From positions 6,884,501 to 6,948,500 of the forward strand of contig OY987251.1 of assembly GCA_963920765.1 (NCBI GenBank): a stretch of DNA of 64,000 nucleotides, written 5' to 3'. The notes beneath the pieces are model-generated. The model had not been told where the DNA came from and made no database searches. It saw only the letters and a list, made by a program, of their open reading frames with translations. Shown piece by piece: positions 38,489 to 50,203 of this stretch. How positions within the stretch are numbered: position 1 is the stretch's first letter; the number at the start of each line of letters is the position of its first letter. Position numbers and translations under genes: made by a program. The stretch is from Ulota crispa (Eukaryota; Streptophyta; Bryopsida; Orthotrichales; Orthotrichaceae).

Positions 38489-41400
38489 TTACGGACCCGC
38501 CTTGCTCGTATTCGGCGACTTAGGATTCAGACTCGCCGCTTTCAGATTCGCATTCACTTTTCTGAAATCCACCAAATCGTTGAACAAAGTGTCAGGCGTT
38601 TTCACGGACGGCTTCAAAGCTCCAACTCCACCGGAGTACTGCGGCTGCAACGGCGAAGGTTGCTGCTGCCCGTACGCGCTCCCTCTCTGATGCAGATACT
38701 GACTGCCGAAGTTTTCACCGGGGCCGGTACCAACAGACCCTAACCTCGAGGAGTCACTCGAATTATACGTTTGCAGAGCCATCTGCTGCTGCTGCTGGCC
38801 TGTACCGAAGCCGGTATTATTATTATTATATCCTGTTCCGGGGTACTGTTGTTGCACACTCGGCTGCTGCTGTTGAGATGAGTTCCACCCGTATCCATAA
38901 CCCTGCGACCCTGCTTGCCATTGCTGATTCGAGTCCTCCTGCCACGGTGGCGGAGTAGCAGGCACAGGCTGCGCTGGCGGGTAATAATATTGCTGTTGTT
39001 GTTGCACTGGCTGCCCTGACACCGACTCCGTTGCTTGCGTTCCATAAAACGAGCTCTGCTGACCAGGACTCCCAACCACAGGCGCTGCACTCCAGGAGCT
39101 CTCCGACCGCAACACTCCGAAGCTTTGTGCAGGAGGATATGCCGGGGTGGCAGATTCACCACTGGGAGTAGCTTGAAACGGCGACGTGTCGAAAGGGTTG
39201 GAGAAGCCGTCAGGTGCAGGTAACGCCAACAAATCCTCCACTTTTTGTTGCTCCTGCTTCGGCAAGGGTGGGTCGATTACCGTCAACGCCATCGAGGACG
39301 ACGACGACGAGCTCGCTTCCGGGGTCGTTGAGTCTCCACTCAGAAGCTGGAATGCCGGATCGCCACTCAAAAGGTCGAACGATGATTCTGTTCCTGCAGG
39401 TGGGGCACTCGTCGGTGTTGCAACGGTCGAGGTTTGTGTCAAAGGTCTCTTGCCTGAAGATGGCGGTGGTGGGATTGGTAGCGCTGGGAACACCGTGCGC
39501 GCACTTCCTTTCGGCCTTGCTGCTCCTCCATCACTCTGAACCTGCGTCCTGCTGAAACACGTACACCAACCATAAATCTTCGTAACACAAACAGATAGCA
39601 AACCAACGCCCGTGACATTTTTGAGTATCTAAGAATTTGCTTGAAAGCAAGCAAACTGTCGCCATTTTGATCAATCTTATCAATTTTCTTTGAAGCGTCA
39701 CCGTACAAATTCAAGGTAGACATAGTATAGATCACATAGGAAAAGAAAATCACAACAACATCACTTATGGATTGAAAGATTTTGATCAACATAAATCTTC
39801 ATAACACAAAAAGAGACCAACCCTGCTTAACCCCTCAACGCCCGTGGCATTTTTTAGTATCTAAGAATTTGCTTGAAAGTGAGCAAAATGTTGCCCTTCT
39901 GATCAATCTTATCAAATTTCTTTTGAAGCGTACAAATTCAAGGTAGACATATTATAGAACACATAGGAAAAAAAAAAACACAACAATATCACTTATGGAT
40001 TGAGAGATTATAATGTTTTGATCATGAGGGTGTTAAAACTGTAAAAGTGATTTTTGAAGTCTTTCAATCCTCTTTGTTGCATCTCAAACCTAAAATTGAG
40101 GGTACCAAAAAAATATGAGTATGTATGAGTACACAATATGCTTAACCCCAATCAATATTTAGCTTCTCAAAATCTATTCCACAATTTTTTAAATTGAATT
40201 TTTGATGTGATTTTTTTTCTCCAACTCCTAGTGTACTTGAGACTCATTTCCAAGAGCCTCCCAACACTAGAAAGTGAAGATTGGCAATGGACACCCTTGC
40301 ACAAAATCTGGAATAGACAAATCATGTTAATTCATTTTCAAAATCAGACTCCTAATGCTGAAAAGAGACTTCAATAAAATTTAATAATAATAATAACCAC
40401 CAAAAATAAATCTTGAAGAAATTTGAGCATCTCTAAATAAAGGGCGTTTAAGGGTTAAACCTCAACTACAAAACCCCCCCTAAACCCCCAAACAATGCAA
40501 TGAAGCTCTACGTCAAAAGCTGCAAAAGCAGGAACTGGAGCTTACTTGGGGGATAGCGTCTTCCTCTCGGGAGATGTTTCAGGAACGGGAGCTCCAGATA
40601 AAAAGGCATCGTATCTGGCGAGTACTCGCTGCAATTCATCGTTCAAAGATAAACCCTGACCGAGTAGCTGCTCATCTCTGCACATGCAATGCAAACAAGG
40701 TCAGCCAAATTGGTACATCCATACTCAAACACGGAGAAATAACAAAGTGCTAAAACATAAGGGCAAAAATTCTACCCGTTTTATTCACAGCAGTATTTGT
40801 GACATAACCCTAAAGTAGGAATGGATGAGGACGTACGACGTGGCGTTCACAAGCTGCATGACACGCTGCTGGTTTGTTCGGCATTGGTCTGCAAGCTCCA
40901 CAATGACTTCCTCCTTTGCGGACTGCACATTCGAATAAAAATTGGGTTATTATGGCGGGGTTTGTTGATCTGGAGCATTTGAGACAAAATCAAAAAGAAT
41001 GGCTTAAGAAGTTTTCGGACATAATAATCATCGATTTTGCAAGTTTTTTTTTAAAATTTCCTCCATCTCTGCAGAGCCGTGCACAAAGACCATGAAGCAC
41101 CCAATGACCAAACTAGTTACATGTGGTTGAAGAATAGAAAAAGCATCTTTCAAAGTACACTTGGATGTACTTCATCATCCTGTTCATAGAGCAGCAAGCA
41201 GTAATCTAAGCCAACATGAACCAAGCAGAAAAATATCAAAAAGATTATTAAGATACTGTGGTTACAAGTTTTGTTCCAAACATGGGTCTCCTCCAAGGGT
41301 TGAGATGCAAACCATTCGGTCTCGTGGATTCAGAGCCTTGACCATATCCTGCAATAACTCCACCAGGTATTGTGCTTGCTTGATTTCTGCCAAGCTGATG

Positions 41401-43285
41401 CATTACAACACACACAAAATGTCAGAGTAGACGAAAAGAAGAAAATTTTCACAATGAAACATTGTATCAGAAACAAACAGAAACAGTACCAAAGCATGAC
41501 AAAAGGATAATAAGTTGAAAAATTACTTCATTCCTGTGAAGTTCTCCGAGTCCACAGATCCTGAGGAAAGCGGTCCCGGAGACCGTGAACGTTGCGGACG
41601 AGGATTGGAGAGAGGCTGCGATTGCGGTGGGGTAAAAATGGGCGGTGAAGGCTCTCCTCTTCGCCTTGGAAACTCTATACCAGCTTTCTGGAAAACAGAC
41701 AAAACAAAAAAACAAAAAAAATTCAAAAATCACAAATCACAAAACCTTAAATTCTGATACAAAATAAACACCAGAAGTAGAAGGAGGAAATTACATGCAT
41801 GGTTTCTGAAGAGAAGAGTACTAAAAAGACCAGACGTTCAAAAAGCAGTCCATTACCTGCAATTCACTCTTTGCCATGTAATACTGTGGATAGCGACCAC
41901 CTGCACCCCCAAAAGCATCTTGCCACGAGTCCAATAGAACCAGGATCTTTTCCCTCACCCGCATATCTGCCTGGTAAAGCACCATATAACAACCCCAGCC
42001 ACTACATCAGTAATATAGAGGGTCCTAAAACCGTGAAGGACCTAATCCCGTCTCGTCTGCTACTGACTAACCCCTGTTACCAAAACAGCCAATCATCTGT
42101 TCACTAACATAATAATTGACAAACGTTTGATGTAAATAGATTTGGCTCTGGTACCCAAACTGATCTCTCCACATAACTCTATATCAATCTCTCAAATCTA
42201 ACATCTCTATGTTTGTACAAAGTTCCACAGTGATGCAAATAATATCCTCTACAACATGTGGCAGCATCAAAAATACCATTTACCTTGAAAACCACAATAT
42301 CTGAACTCTTTCATATTTAACTAAACCTGAAAAAACCTAACATATGATAAACACTTAAGTCAATTCAGCATACCAGCCAAATTCCAGTGAGGGACTTACT
42401 TTTTTCTTTACAAGCTTCACAAGTTCGTGAAGCACGTCCTTCTCAGCCACTTGCTGGTGCACATTATCTCCGCAATTCTTTATCAAGGTTTCTAAAACCT
42501 ACAACAACAACAGCTAGCCGGTCTGCACTTTAGAATGGATTTCTTTTCGAAAAAACCTGGAAGAAAGGGTAAAGTGGCATGGAAATGGGGAAATCCATAC
42601 CGTAAGTGTCAATAGCTGGATTTGGACGTTCCTGTTCGTCAACCGTTTCTTAACAGCCTTCACAATTTCTTTAGCTTGTCTGCAAAAAAAATTACCACCA
42701 AAAACCTTAAGCTAAGTACACAAAAAAAAAACCCTTGCACTTACTAAACAAAATTCAAAACACAGAATTCTGTGACAACGTTCTTAAATATGCACAAAAG
42801 GGAAACAGACAAAGCTTATAATTCCAAACAACTAAACCATAAAACTGCGCTGGTAAAAAAAGCGCTTCATAATCTATCAAGCTCACTCACAAAAACCTCA
42901 TCACCGTTTTCACAAAAATTGGTCAAGAAGAACGGTATAGTAAAGTACAGTTAACTTATTAATCATCCAGTCTCTTTTCAAATCCCTGTGTCACTAAAAT
43001 TTGAGCTAAAAAGAAAACTACTACAGCATAAACTCGTTCTCTCTCTTTTTTAAATTCAAAACTTAACACGCAATTCCACGAGAGTTTCGTTCGCCATAAA
43101 CGAGGTTCGCAAAAAAGCCCTTTTCTCGCCCATTCGTCATAACCGTAACAACCCAAAAACCCTGAACGAAAAACTACTCACGAGGGGTCGTTGTTGATGG
43201 CATCGCAGAGGTCGAGATTAAGCGCCCAGTCGGGCCCTATGAGCATATCGCTCGTGGCCTTCTCCACAACCGACGTCGCCGACAT
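38489..43285 (-). CDS. TOL: TOM1-LIKE (TOL) ubiquitin-binding endosomal sorting protein, 9 exons
   Basis: Exons (minus): 43182-43285, 42601-42679, 42400-42498, 41857-41970, 41527-41687, 41313-41394, 40837-40922, 40546-40677, 38489-39548, giving 638 residues. The VHS domain is about residues 1-140 ([61 protein letters not shown]). [11 protein letters not shown] is the usual linker. The GAT domain is about 187-270 ([43 protein letters not shown]). The long tail (287-638), all in the last exon, has LLSGDPAF and [14 protein letters not shown], then a Gln/Pro/Tyr-rich low-complexity stretch, typical of longer TOL paralogues. TOL proteins bind ubiquitinated cargo and act in the ESCRT-0-like step toward the vacuole. 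No lesions. Which TOL subclass is not decidable here. Confidence 0.95.
39571..39787. repeat. Partial tandem duplicate of the left end of TTAA element B3
   Basis: ATAAATCTTC(G/A)TAACACAAA, CAACGCCCGTG(A/G)CATTTTT, TCTAAGAATTTGCTTGAAAG and AAATTCAAGGTAGACATA occur here and again from 39791. The element's left end plus about 40 bp of flank is thus duplicated head to tail. It lies in TOL intron 8. Confidence 0.8.
39827..40458. mobile_element. TTAA element family B, copy 3 (TOL intron 8)
   Basis: Starts TTAACCCCTCAACGCCCG and ends GGGCGTTTAAGGGTTAA. The interior (ATCATGAGGGTGTTAAAACT, GTGTACTTGAGACTCATTTC, CAAAATCTGGAATAGA) is collinear with 61804-62425 and inverted relative to 48441-49093. It accounts for about 630 of the 997 bp of intron 39549-40545. 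No transposase frame. Confidence 0.85.
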
Positions 43286-43700
43286 CGTGGTGGCGACACC
43301 TTGGAAATCGCTCCCTCTCTGGAATTTTGCTGTTGTGTAGGGATTTGTTCTCCTTGTTGCTTCTCCCCTCCTCGTCTCACTCCTCGTCTCACTTCTCCTC
43401 GCCCCTCTCTCTGTAAACAAGCAACACGATCAATCACAAGCTCGAAAGCTTTCAAACGGTGGTTTGGAATCTTCAATGCGAGTGAGAGAGAGAGTTGGTG
43501 TGTGTGTGTCGTACTGGAGTGGCTTCGTGCGTGTCGCAGATGCCGAGAGTTGGGGTTGAGGAGAGAGACGGGAGAGAGAGGGAGAGAGGGGAGAGTATTG
43601 GAATGGTGTGGGTGGAGGAATTAGTGTGGGTGGAGGAATTAGTGTGGGTATAGGGTAGGGGGGAGTGGGTGCTTTGGGCTTGACTGCTTCGTCGTGCTTG
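43286..43700 (-). promoter_or_regulatory. TOL 5' UTR/promoter region, CT-rich with an 18-bp tandem repeat
   Basis: Read on the gene's strand, 43286-43600 is pyrimidine-rich (CTCTCTC and CACACACAC runs), as common in plant leaders. At 43606-43650 the unit GTGTGGGTGGAGGAATTA occurs two and a half times (plus strand). No TATA box was assigned. Confidence 0.5.
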
Positions 43701-43832
43701 CGCCGCGGGTACCCGATGGTGATGCTTGACCGTGTAGAGGGGGTCACGGTTTTCGGGGGTGGTTCGGAATCTGGGGGGTGCCACGTGGCGGGTGGTGGTG
43801 TGGTAGCCAATTGGGTGAGACTATGCAATATA

Positions 43833-44151
43833 GGGAGAATTTCATGGATACCCCCAAGGTTTGCAATATTTTTATACTGTAGATACCCCTGCTTTTTCAG
43901 AACTTACACAGGTATTCTTGGACCAAAAAAATTAGTCATTTAATTGTTGTGTTTGTACATTCTTCATGACCAATGATGAAGAAGGGAATGCAACGAAATA
44001 TTAAAAAAAGCAAAATGCGCACAAACGAGGAAGAAGGGAAGTGGCATGCACAACAAAATAAACGCTTGAAAATTTTGATCCAAGGGCTATTGTGAAATTT
44101 CTCAAAAGACACAGGTATTGCAAACTTCAGTGGTATCCATGAAATTTTCCC
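43833..44151. mobile_element. MITE family E, copy 2
   Basis: The left end GGGAGAATTTCATGGATACC pairs with the inverted right end GGGAAAATTTCATGGATACC. AATATA flanks both sides (43827-43832 and 44152-44157), a likely 6-bp target duplication. 319 bp, same family as 8426-8721, inserted about 550 bp upstream of the TOL start codon. Confidence 0.85.
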
Positions 44152-44157
44152 AATATA

Positions 44158-45873
44158 TGAGCTTATTCCCTCTTGTTGTGCACTGCAATATCTCTTGTTT
44201 GCCCCTCTGGTTGCTCAAAACTCTTTTAGCCCATGAGCCCAACTTGTAAACAACCATTTGGGGACTAGGCGGGGTGTTTTTTATAAAATGGGTTCCAAAG
44301 TGAAAATCAAAAAAACATCTACTTACAATGAATGCACGCTAAACCCACTCGACCTCTCCCTTGTATAACTTACTCATTGGAGGAGTATAGTAGCAATACA
44401 GTCCCATCAAGTTGATTGATTGAAAGTTATTTTTCAATCCTAGCGACAATATGCTGTCGTTGGGGCGCTTAGGGGTTAAGTGAGTGGGAAAAACTAAATA
44501 AACTTGGTAGAAATTTGTACATGTCGTAAGCACATGGTGCACGTATATGAATTTGTGTTTTAGTTTCTTAAAATACAATTAAGAAAAAGTTCTAACTAAA
44601 TCAAATTTCTTTCTAACAGTTAAATATAATTTATAAGGAAAATTGAGAATTAATTTTAGAATCATTTTCCTTATATTGTGATAACTTAGATGTTATTAAA
44701 CAAAAATGAATAAGAAGAAATGCATTTTCATGTTAATTCTATATTCTTGAAGTACAAAAAGCATTCCCACCATTCGAAACTCTCTACCACTAGCAAACAA
44801 CATTAAGAGCCGTTAAAGTAGGTTAGGTATATTCTAAACACATCAGTTTTTGGATTAAGTGTGAAAAAACTCATATTTGTCATATAGTGGAAAATGTAGG
44901 AATATAAAAAATTATTACTGGAAGACCATCTTTGGAAATTTTTGAATCATGTTCATGAACCTTGAATTAGTCTACTCACAAGAGAAGATAAAATTGACCA
45001 ATTTAAAAATAAGAGTAAGCTTTTTCTTTGATACACGTTTGCAAATTAATTAAATATTTTTCCACTATTGTACCTTATTAGAAGCTTGGCACAAATTAAT
45101 TTTTAAAATATTTGCCTAAATCTTTCAAAATTTTGGACATTCCTTGCTAAAAATTTGTGAAACACTTTTAAAGTAGTGCTAAAAAAAGAAATTAAACAAA
45201 AAAGTGCTGAAGTAAGAATAAAAATATTACTAAATAATGTTTGTAATTACATTGACTAACACAAAGATCATAATATAAATTTCAGCTCAAAGTTGCAAAA
45301 TTAAGTAACACACATGCTTCCAACTCATTTTTGTTAGCTTCTCTAAATATACATTGTAGAATTATATGCTTGATAATTTTCATTTCATTGAGACACAATC
45401 TCATATAAAAAAAGAAGTCTCATATAAAAACACAAGCAAAAAGTTAGTTTACAAATCTAAGAAACATTAATGGAACATGAGAAATTAGCAACTACCATTT
45501 TTTTCATGAATGACATCTTATTAACAAATACCTTGTACTTAAATGAAGATCATCTCAAGTTGTTAATCATACCAATTAGATACAGTAGCTAATTACCTTA
45601 TCTATAGTATTGACTTGAATGAATGCCTGAATATTGTTTATTTTATATGAAAATGGCTGAATTTTTTTAAACTATTTTTTAAGTTGCCTAAACTTGATTT
45701 CTCACTTTTATTAATTATTAGGCAATTGCATGCCAAAATTGCTAGTAAGGTATGGTTTTAGGCCCACAAACAAGTGTGTTTGACAACATAGGAGTGCTAA
45801 AAGCGTACTTCAAAGACCTATCCAAGTTTTTGGAAGACTTCCTCACCTCTAAAAAAATTTCCATAAATTTTCC
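44158..45873. other. Intergenic, no gene seen
   Basis: AT-rich. A lone right end of the TTAA family (GGCGCTTAGGGGTTAA) lies near 44463-44478 with no partner found. Otherwise nothing supportable. Confidence 0.5.
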
Positions 45874-46810
45874 TTAACCCCTAAATGCCCAAGGGTGGTT
45901 TTCTCATTTTTGGAAGGTAGTTTTGAAGTTTTTGAATTGTCCTTGTAAGATCATTATTAAACATCAAAACAAAATTGTAACCGTTGAATCTTGAACTTCA
46001 AGGTTTCTAGATGGCACTACCCAAAAAGAATCCAAAATGGCCTTGCAAATTTTAAGATATTTGTGATTGAATGATGATGAGTATGGAATCTTTTGCTTTT
46101 TTTGGAGCTGCCCAGAACTTCTAATGCAAATTGGCAACTTTTGGATACAAAATTGGGAAACAACCACTTAGGATGTTTTAGTGTTTATTGTTGTTACTTC
46201 AAAACCAATGGCCCCTCTTCCAAATCCATGACCACAATTTCACAAATGAACTTGCAATGCAACTGTCAAAACGCAACCGTCTAATACTAAGAAAGTTTTC
46301 AGATTCAATTATTGACCAAAAATCATTATGAATGAAAGAATTTTCAATGGTGAAAGGATCCTAATTAGTATAACAAAGACATTCCAAGTGAAATTAGTTC
46401 AAAAGCACTTTAAGATTTTGTTAAACGTCAAAATTTAAGAAAAAAAGGCCTTTATTTCCCAAGGGAGTGCCCAAGGGAAATCTTCACCTTTTGCTCAACT
46501 TGATGCCCGTCTTTTCAATGTGGCAACTTCTCATAGGCTCTCTGACACTATTCACTCACACTATTCATGACACTATTCACAACACTATTCATGATAGAAA
46601 ATGTATGCTTGTAGTGAACCTTTCACCAGAAACAAATGGAATAAGATATGGAGGAAGTTGAATTTGAACAATGAAGCTAACTTTAGTGCACAACCTTTCT
46701 AAAAAAAAAAAAACCACAAAACAATAAAATTTATACCTTCAACAGAATTTCAAAGTTTCTTGAAATTTTTTGGACACTAGAATGTGGTGCTTTGGACATT
46801 TAGGGGTTAA
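45874..46810. mobile_element. TTAA element family B, copy 4 (937 bp)
   Basis: TTAACCCCTAAATGCCCAAG at the left and CTTTGGACATTTAGGGGTTAA (inverted match with two differences) at the right. The interior is unlike copies 3, 5 and 7, so only the ends are shared. It includes a run of CACTATTCA repeats at about 46545-46593. Confidence 0.75.
46543..46593. repeat. Short tandem repeat with core ACACTATTCA
   Basis: GACACTATTCACTC, ACACTATTCATG, ACACTATTCACA, ACACTATTCATG follow each other directly, four units of about 12-14 bp inside element B4. Confidence 0.85.
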
Positions 46811-47022
46811 AAGAAAGATGGGAATTACATCTAATTCAATTTTATTCAATCATTTCTTTTGAGCTCTTGTGGAATCCATTGTCAAAATTTGAAGTTGAAA
46901 TGGTATTTGGCTCTAAACCTCCAGTCCTATTGAAATGTCCATTATCGATACACAACAATATTTAATACATACTTTTGTGTTAGAGGATGTTTCAAAGCAC
47001 ATCATATATCATCTGTACAGTA

Positions 47023-47577
47023 AATAGTGCAATTAGATTGACTTTACGATTAAGTTGTCTTACCCGGAGAACGCTATTTTGTGAATGTTAAAAGGTGAGC
47101 CATGAGCAAAGAGCAAAGATTTGTATGAGTAGGAATAAATTTTGAGATCAAAAGCAACAGAAAACCTACTAAACTTGCAAGTTTTAAGAGATGAAAGTTT
47201 AAAATACATAATTATAGGACCCTATGCATACCACTGTAGGTAAAATTTAATACTCTAACAAAAGATCTAGGCTCATGGCTCCTAGCTCATAGATTTCTAC
47301 TCACAAAATAGCATTCCCTTGCTTTACCCTAAAAAAGTTACCTCATGACTTATTGCCAATTTTTTTGGAGGTATATGCAACTCTTTGAGTATTAGGATTT
47401 CACATGGTTTACAAATTGGATGCTACTAATTGTTTTTGCTACATTATTGTTGTTGTTAGGCCCTTATTGTTGTTAAAATGTGTTTATTGCAATAATTTTT
47501 GATGAAAATTATTAAATACTATATAGTGTAAAATGTCAATAAATTAGTGTGGGGCAATCTAATTGCACTATGTAATT
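47023..47577. mobile_element. MITE family C, copy 2, containing a family D insertion
   Basis: Ends resemble family C (AGTAAATAGTGCAATTAG at the left; AGTGTGGGGCAATCTAATTG at the right, inverse). The interior AAGTTACCTCATGACTTATT and ATTATTGTTGTTGTTAGG matches 56815-57105. It is split at 47066-47317 by a family D MITE. Confidence 0.75.
47066..47317. mobile_element. MITE family D, copy 2, nested in family C
   Basis: The left end GGAGAACGCTATTTTGTGA and the right end TCACAAAATAGCATTCCC are inverted copies. Flanks GTCTTACCC and GCTTTACCC are near-identical 9-mers, and the uninterrupted copy at 56815-57105 has the single sequence GCCTTACCC there. That fits a 9-bp target duplication (Mutator-like size). 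Confidence 0.7.
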
Positions 47578-48440
47578 CAGCCTTCAAAGTGCATCCTCTA
47601 GTTTTAAACCAGGGGTTAAAATTGAGGGTCAACTAGCCCATTTTTTTAGGCGATTTGGTGCCAAGCGGCACCACGCAATGGGCTTTGGCGATTGGAGTAT
47701 AGAAAAAAATAGGTGAAAAAAATTTTAACAATCAAATCACAACCCTTCCACTTGCCCTAGTTGCCACATCACACTTCACATGGCAATTCACAACGCCAGA
47801 GGGGACTAATGTTAAGCAAGTGATGTTTCTAGTTAGCATTGTCACGTCAAGATTTTTTGCCAAAATGCAACTTGTGAGGCTTGCTCACTGGCTTGGCAAC
47901 GGGAGTACCATGCAAAGATTGAGTGCACACAAATGTTAGTCAATGTGGTCAAATTTACTACATGCAATTTACCCTATTATCATTGGGCCTTAATTCAAAA
48001 TTTAATTACAAGAGCTACAATACACCAAATGCAATGGTTATGGTTCCATTAAAAAAGTAATCAAGTCAAGATTTTGTACCAAGTTCCAAATTCTTAAATG
48101 AGTGAAGTATGTACTAGCTATCAATGTTTCAATGAGGTAAGGTCAAGGTAAAGCTCAAATTTGAAATTGTCCTATTATCACTTCCTTAGAGATTTTGGTC
48201 ATCATAAATGATCATATTGTGTCATTTTCATATTTAACCTTCTTTTTTCCTTCATTAGCCTTTGTACTCATCCATAAGTGCTAGCTAAGTTGACAAATTT
48301 CAATTTTTTTTGATGTTTTGCAATTGACATTGCAATAACTAAGGTGTTGGGGCAATAAACTATATGTCTAATTGAAGTCTTCACAGCTAATATGCTCTAT
48401 CTTGAGCAAATTGTGATCAATGGAAAAAAATATTGCACTA

Positions 48441-49093
48441 TTAACTCCTAAATGCCCAAGGCACCCAATTTGGGTGTTTGCAAAACTTTGAAGACGAATA
48501 AAATCTTATCAAATCATTATTTTTGGTATTTTCTTTTGAACACAAGGTTGTTTTGAAGTCTATTTTCAGTTTCAAAATGCCAATTTTGAAAATAAATGTT
48601 CATGATTTTTCTATTCAAGATTTTGTACAAGGGTGTCCACTGCAATCTTGAGTTTTTTAGTGTTGGAAGATCTTGAAAATGAGCCTCAAATACACTAGAG
48701 CTTGGAGAAAAATCCACATTAGAAATTCATTTACAAAAAATATAAGAGTAGATTTTGAAAGCCGTAAATTGGTTGAGGTTAAACATGTAATGACCTTAAA
48801 CCTCATATTTTTTTGGTGACCAACTTTTTAGGTTTGACATGTGAAATGAGGATTAGAAAACTTCAAGTCACTTTTGCAATTTTAACACCCTCATGTTCAA
48901 ACGTTATAATCTTTCAAACTATAAGTGATATTGTTGTGTTTTCTTTTTCCATGTAATCTCTAACATGTCAAGTTCAAATTTGTACAATTACAGTTTAAAA
49001 AAACTTGATGAGATTTATGAAAAGGTTGGTAGATTGTTCACTTTCCTAAAAATGCCAAGAAGTTCATAAAGGCCTTGGACATTTAGGGGTTAA
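48441..49093. mobile_element. TTAA element family B, copy 5 (reverse orientation)
   Basis: TTAACTCCTAAATGCCCAAG at the left and CTTGGACATTTAGGGGTTAA at the right pair over 22 bp. The body is the reverse complement of copies 3 and 7 (CAAGGGTGTCCACTGCAATC, CACTAGAGCTTGGAGAAAAA). 653 bp, no transposase frame. Confidence 0.85.
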
Positions 49094-50203
49094 GTAAAGA
49101 GCTTTGAAAGGTTTCTTGAAATGCCAATAAACCCAAATTTTGAAAGAAATACTTAAAATAAATGGATTTTTTAAGATAGAAGAGTGATAATAGGGGTGGA
49201 GTGACAACTACCTATACCACTTCTTTAACCTCAAACAAAATTACTCTCAAAATTGTGGTGTTGTAAGTTTGTCACAAAATTTTACCTATACTTATATAAA
49301 AGAAATTGATTTTGTCGCATTATTACTACATGAATTTTTGGCTCATGACCATATGTTTCTTTCAAAAAAACACAGTCGCCTGTTTGGCTACCTATATTTC
49401 TGAAGAGGGAAGCCATGGTGGCTGTCCCTAAAATTGAAAAAAATGCCCTGGTGTCAACCTGTCAATCGCTATTTAGTACAAATACCGGTAACTCTACCGG
49501 TAGATCGCTACCCGGTAACTCTCCTGGTACATAAAACAGACGATAAACATCCCACATCCCAATCTTTCATCCAAAATCCATCTACCTGCAACTACTGACG
49601 CACGTTCCCCGTCAACGCGTCCCTCGCATCCCTGCCGACTCGATCCGATACAAGTCAGCCACCACGAACCGGACGAAACCCGACGAAACCCGACACATAC
49701 TCCGCTCAACCGCATTCACACTCCACCCAGGGTACCACAGGTTATCAACCGTCTCGTCGACGTTCCTAATCTCCACGCTCGAGCCCCGCCAAAGGAATCG
49801 CTCTGCTCGCTCAGACACTCGCGCTCTCGCTGGCCATGTCGACGGAGGCATCGCCGTGGAAGCAAGCCATGGCACCAGATGCGTAGAATAGAGTAGCTCA
49901 CTCCTTTGCAATCGCACCGCGAAAGAAAAATTTCTCACAACTGTACAATATTCGAAAATATTCGAAAATATTCGAAAATATTCGAAAATAGTCCACATCT
50001 TATCTCGCAGAAGCGGAACCGAAATCGTTGAAGCACTGAGGCGAAGCTCGCGGTTTAGCTGCAAGCATCGCCATCTGCCATTTGCGTGTTCTCTCGAACG
50101 GGAGTTGTTACTTTTCTTTAAACATTTACGGACAATTCGGTGATCTTGAGGTGGAGTGGAGCATGATTAGGTTTTGGAGGGCGTAGGGGACGAGCAGGGG
50201 GCA
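49094..50203 (+). promoter_or_regulatory. FTSH11 upstream region
   Basis: 49094-49440 is AT-rich and featureless. 49480-50160 is GC-richer and abuts the FTSH11 start codon. A minus-strand frame of 150 codons (49612-50064) lies here with no motif I know; it could be chance or a 5' exon of a divergent gene (low confidence). The direct repeat at 49951-49990 is the clearest candidate element. Confidence 0.4.
49951..49990. repeat. Four perfect tandem copies of TTCGAAAATA
   Basis: A 10-bp unit repeated four times without change about 215 bp upstream of the FTSH11 start codon. Each unit holds the palindrome TTCGAA. Ten-base spacing places all copies on one face of the helix. A regulatory role is inference. 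Confidence 0.95.

Noticed and set aside
38399..39555. Several antisense open frames of 60-117 codons over the last TOL exon
   Set aside because: They are shadows of the GC-richer, low-complexity TOL coding sequence and have no motif.
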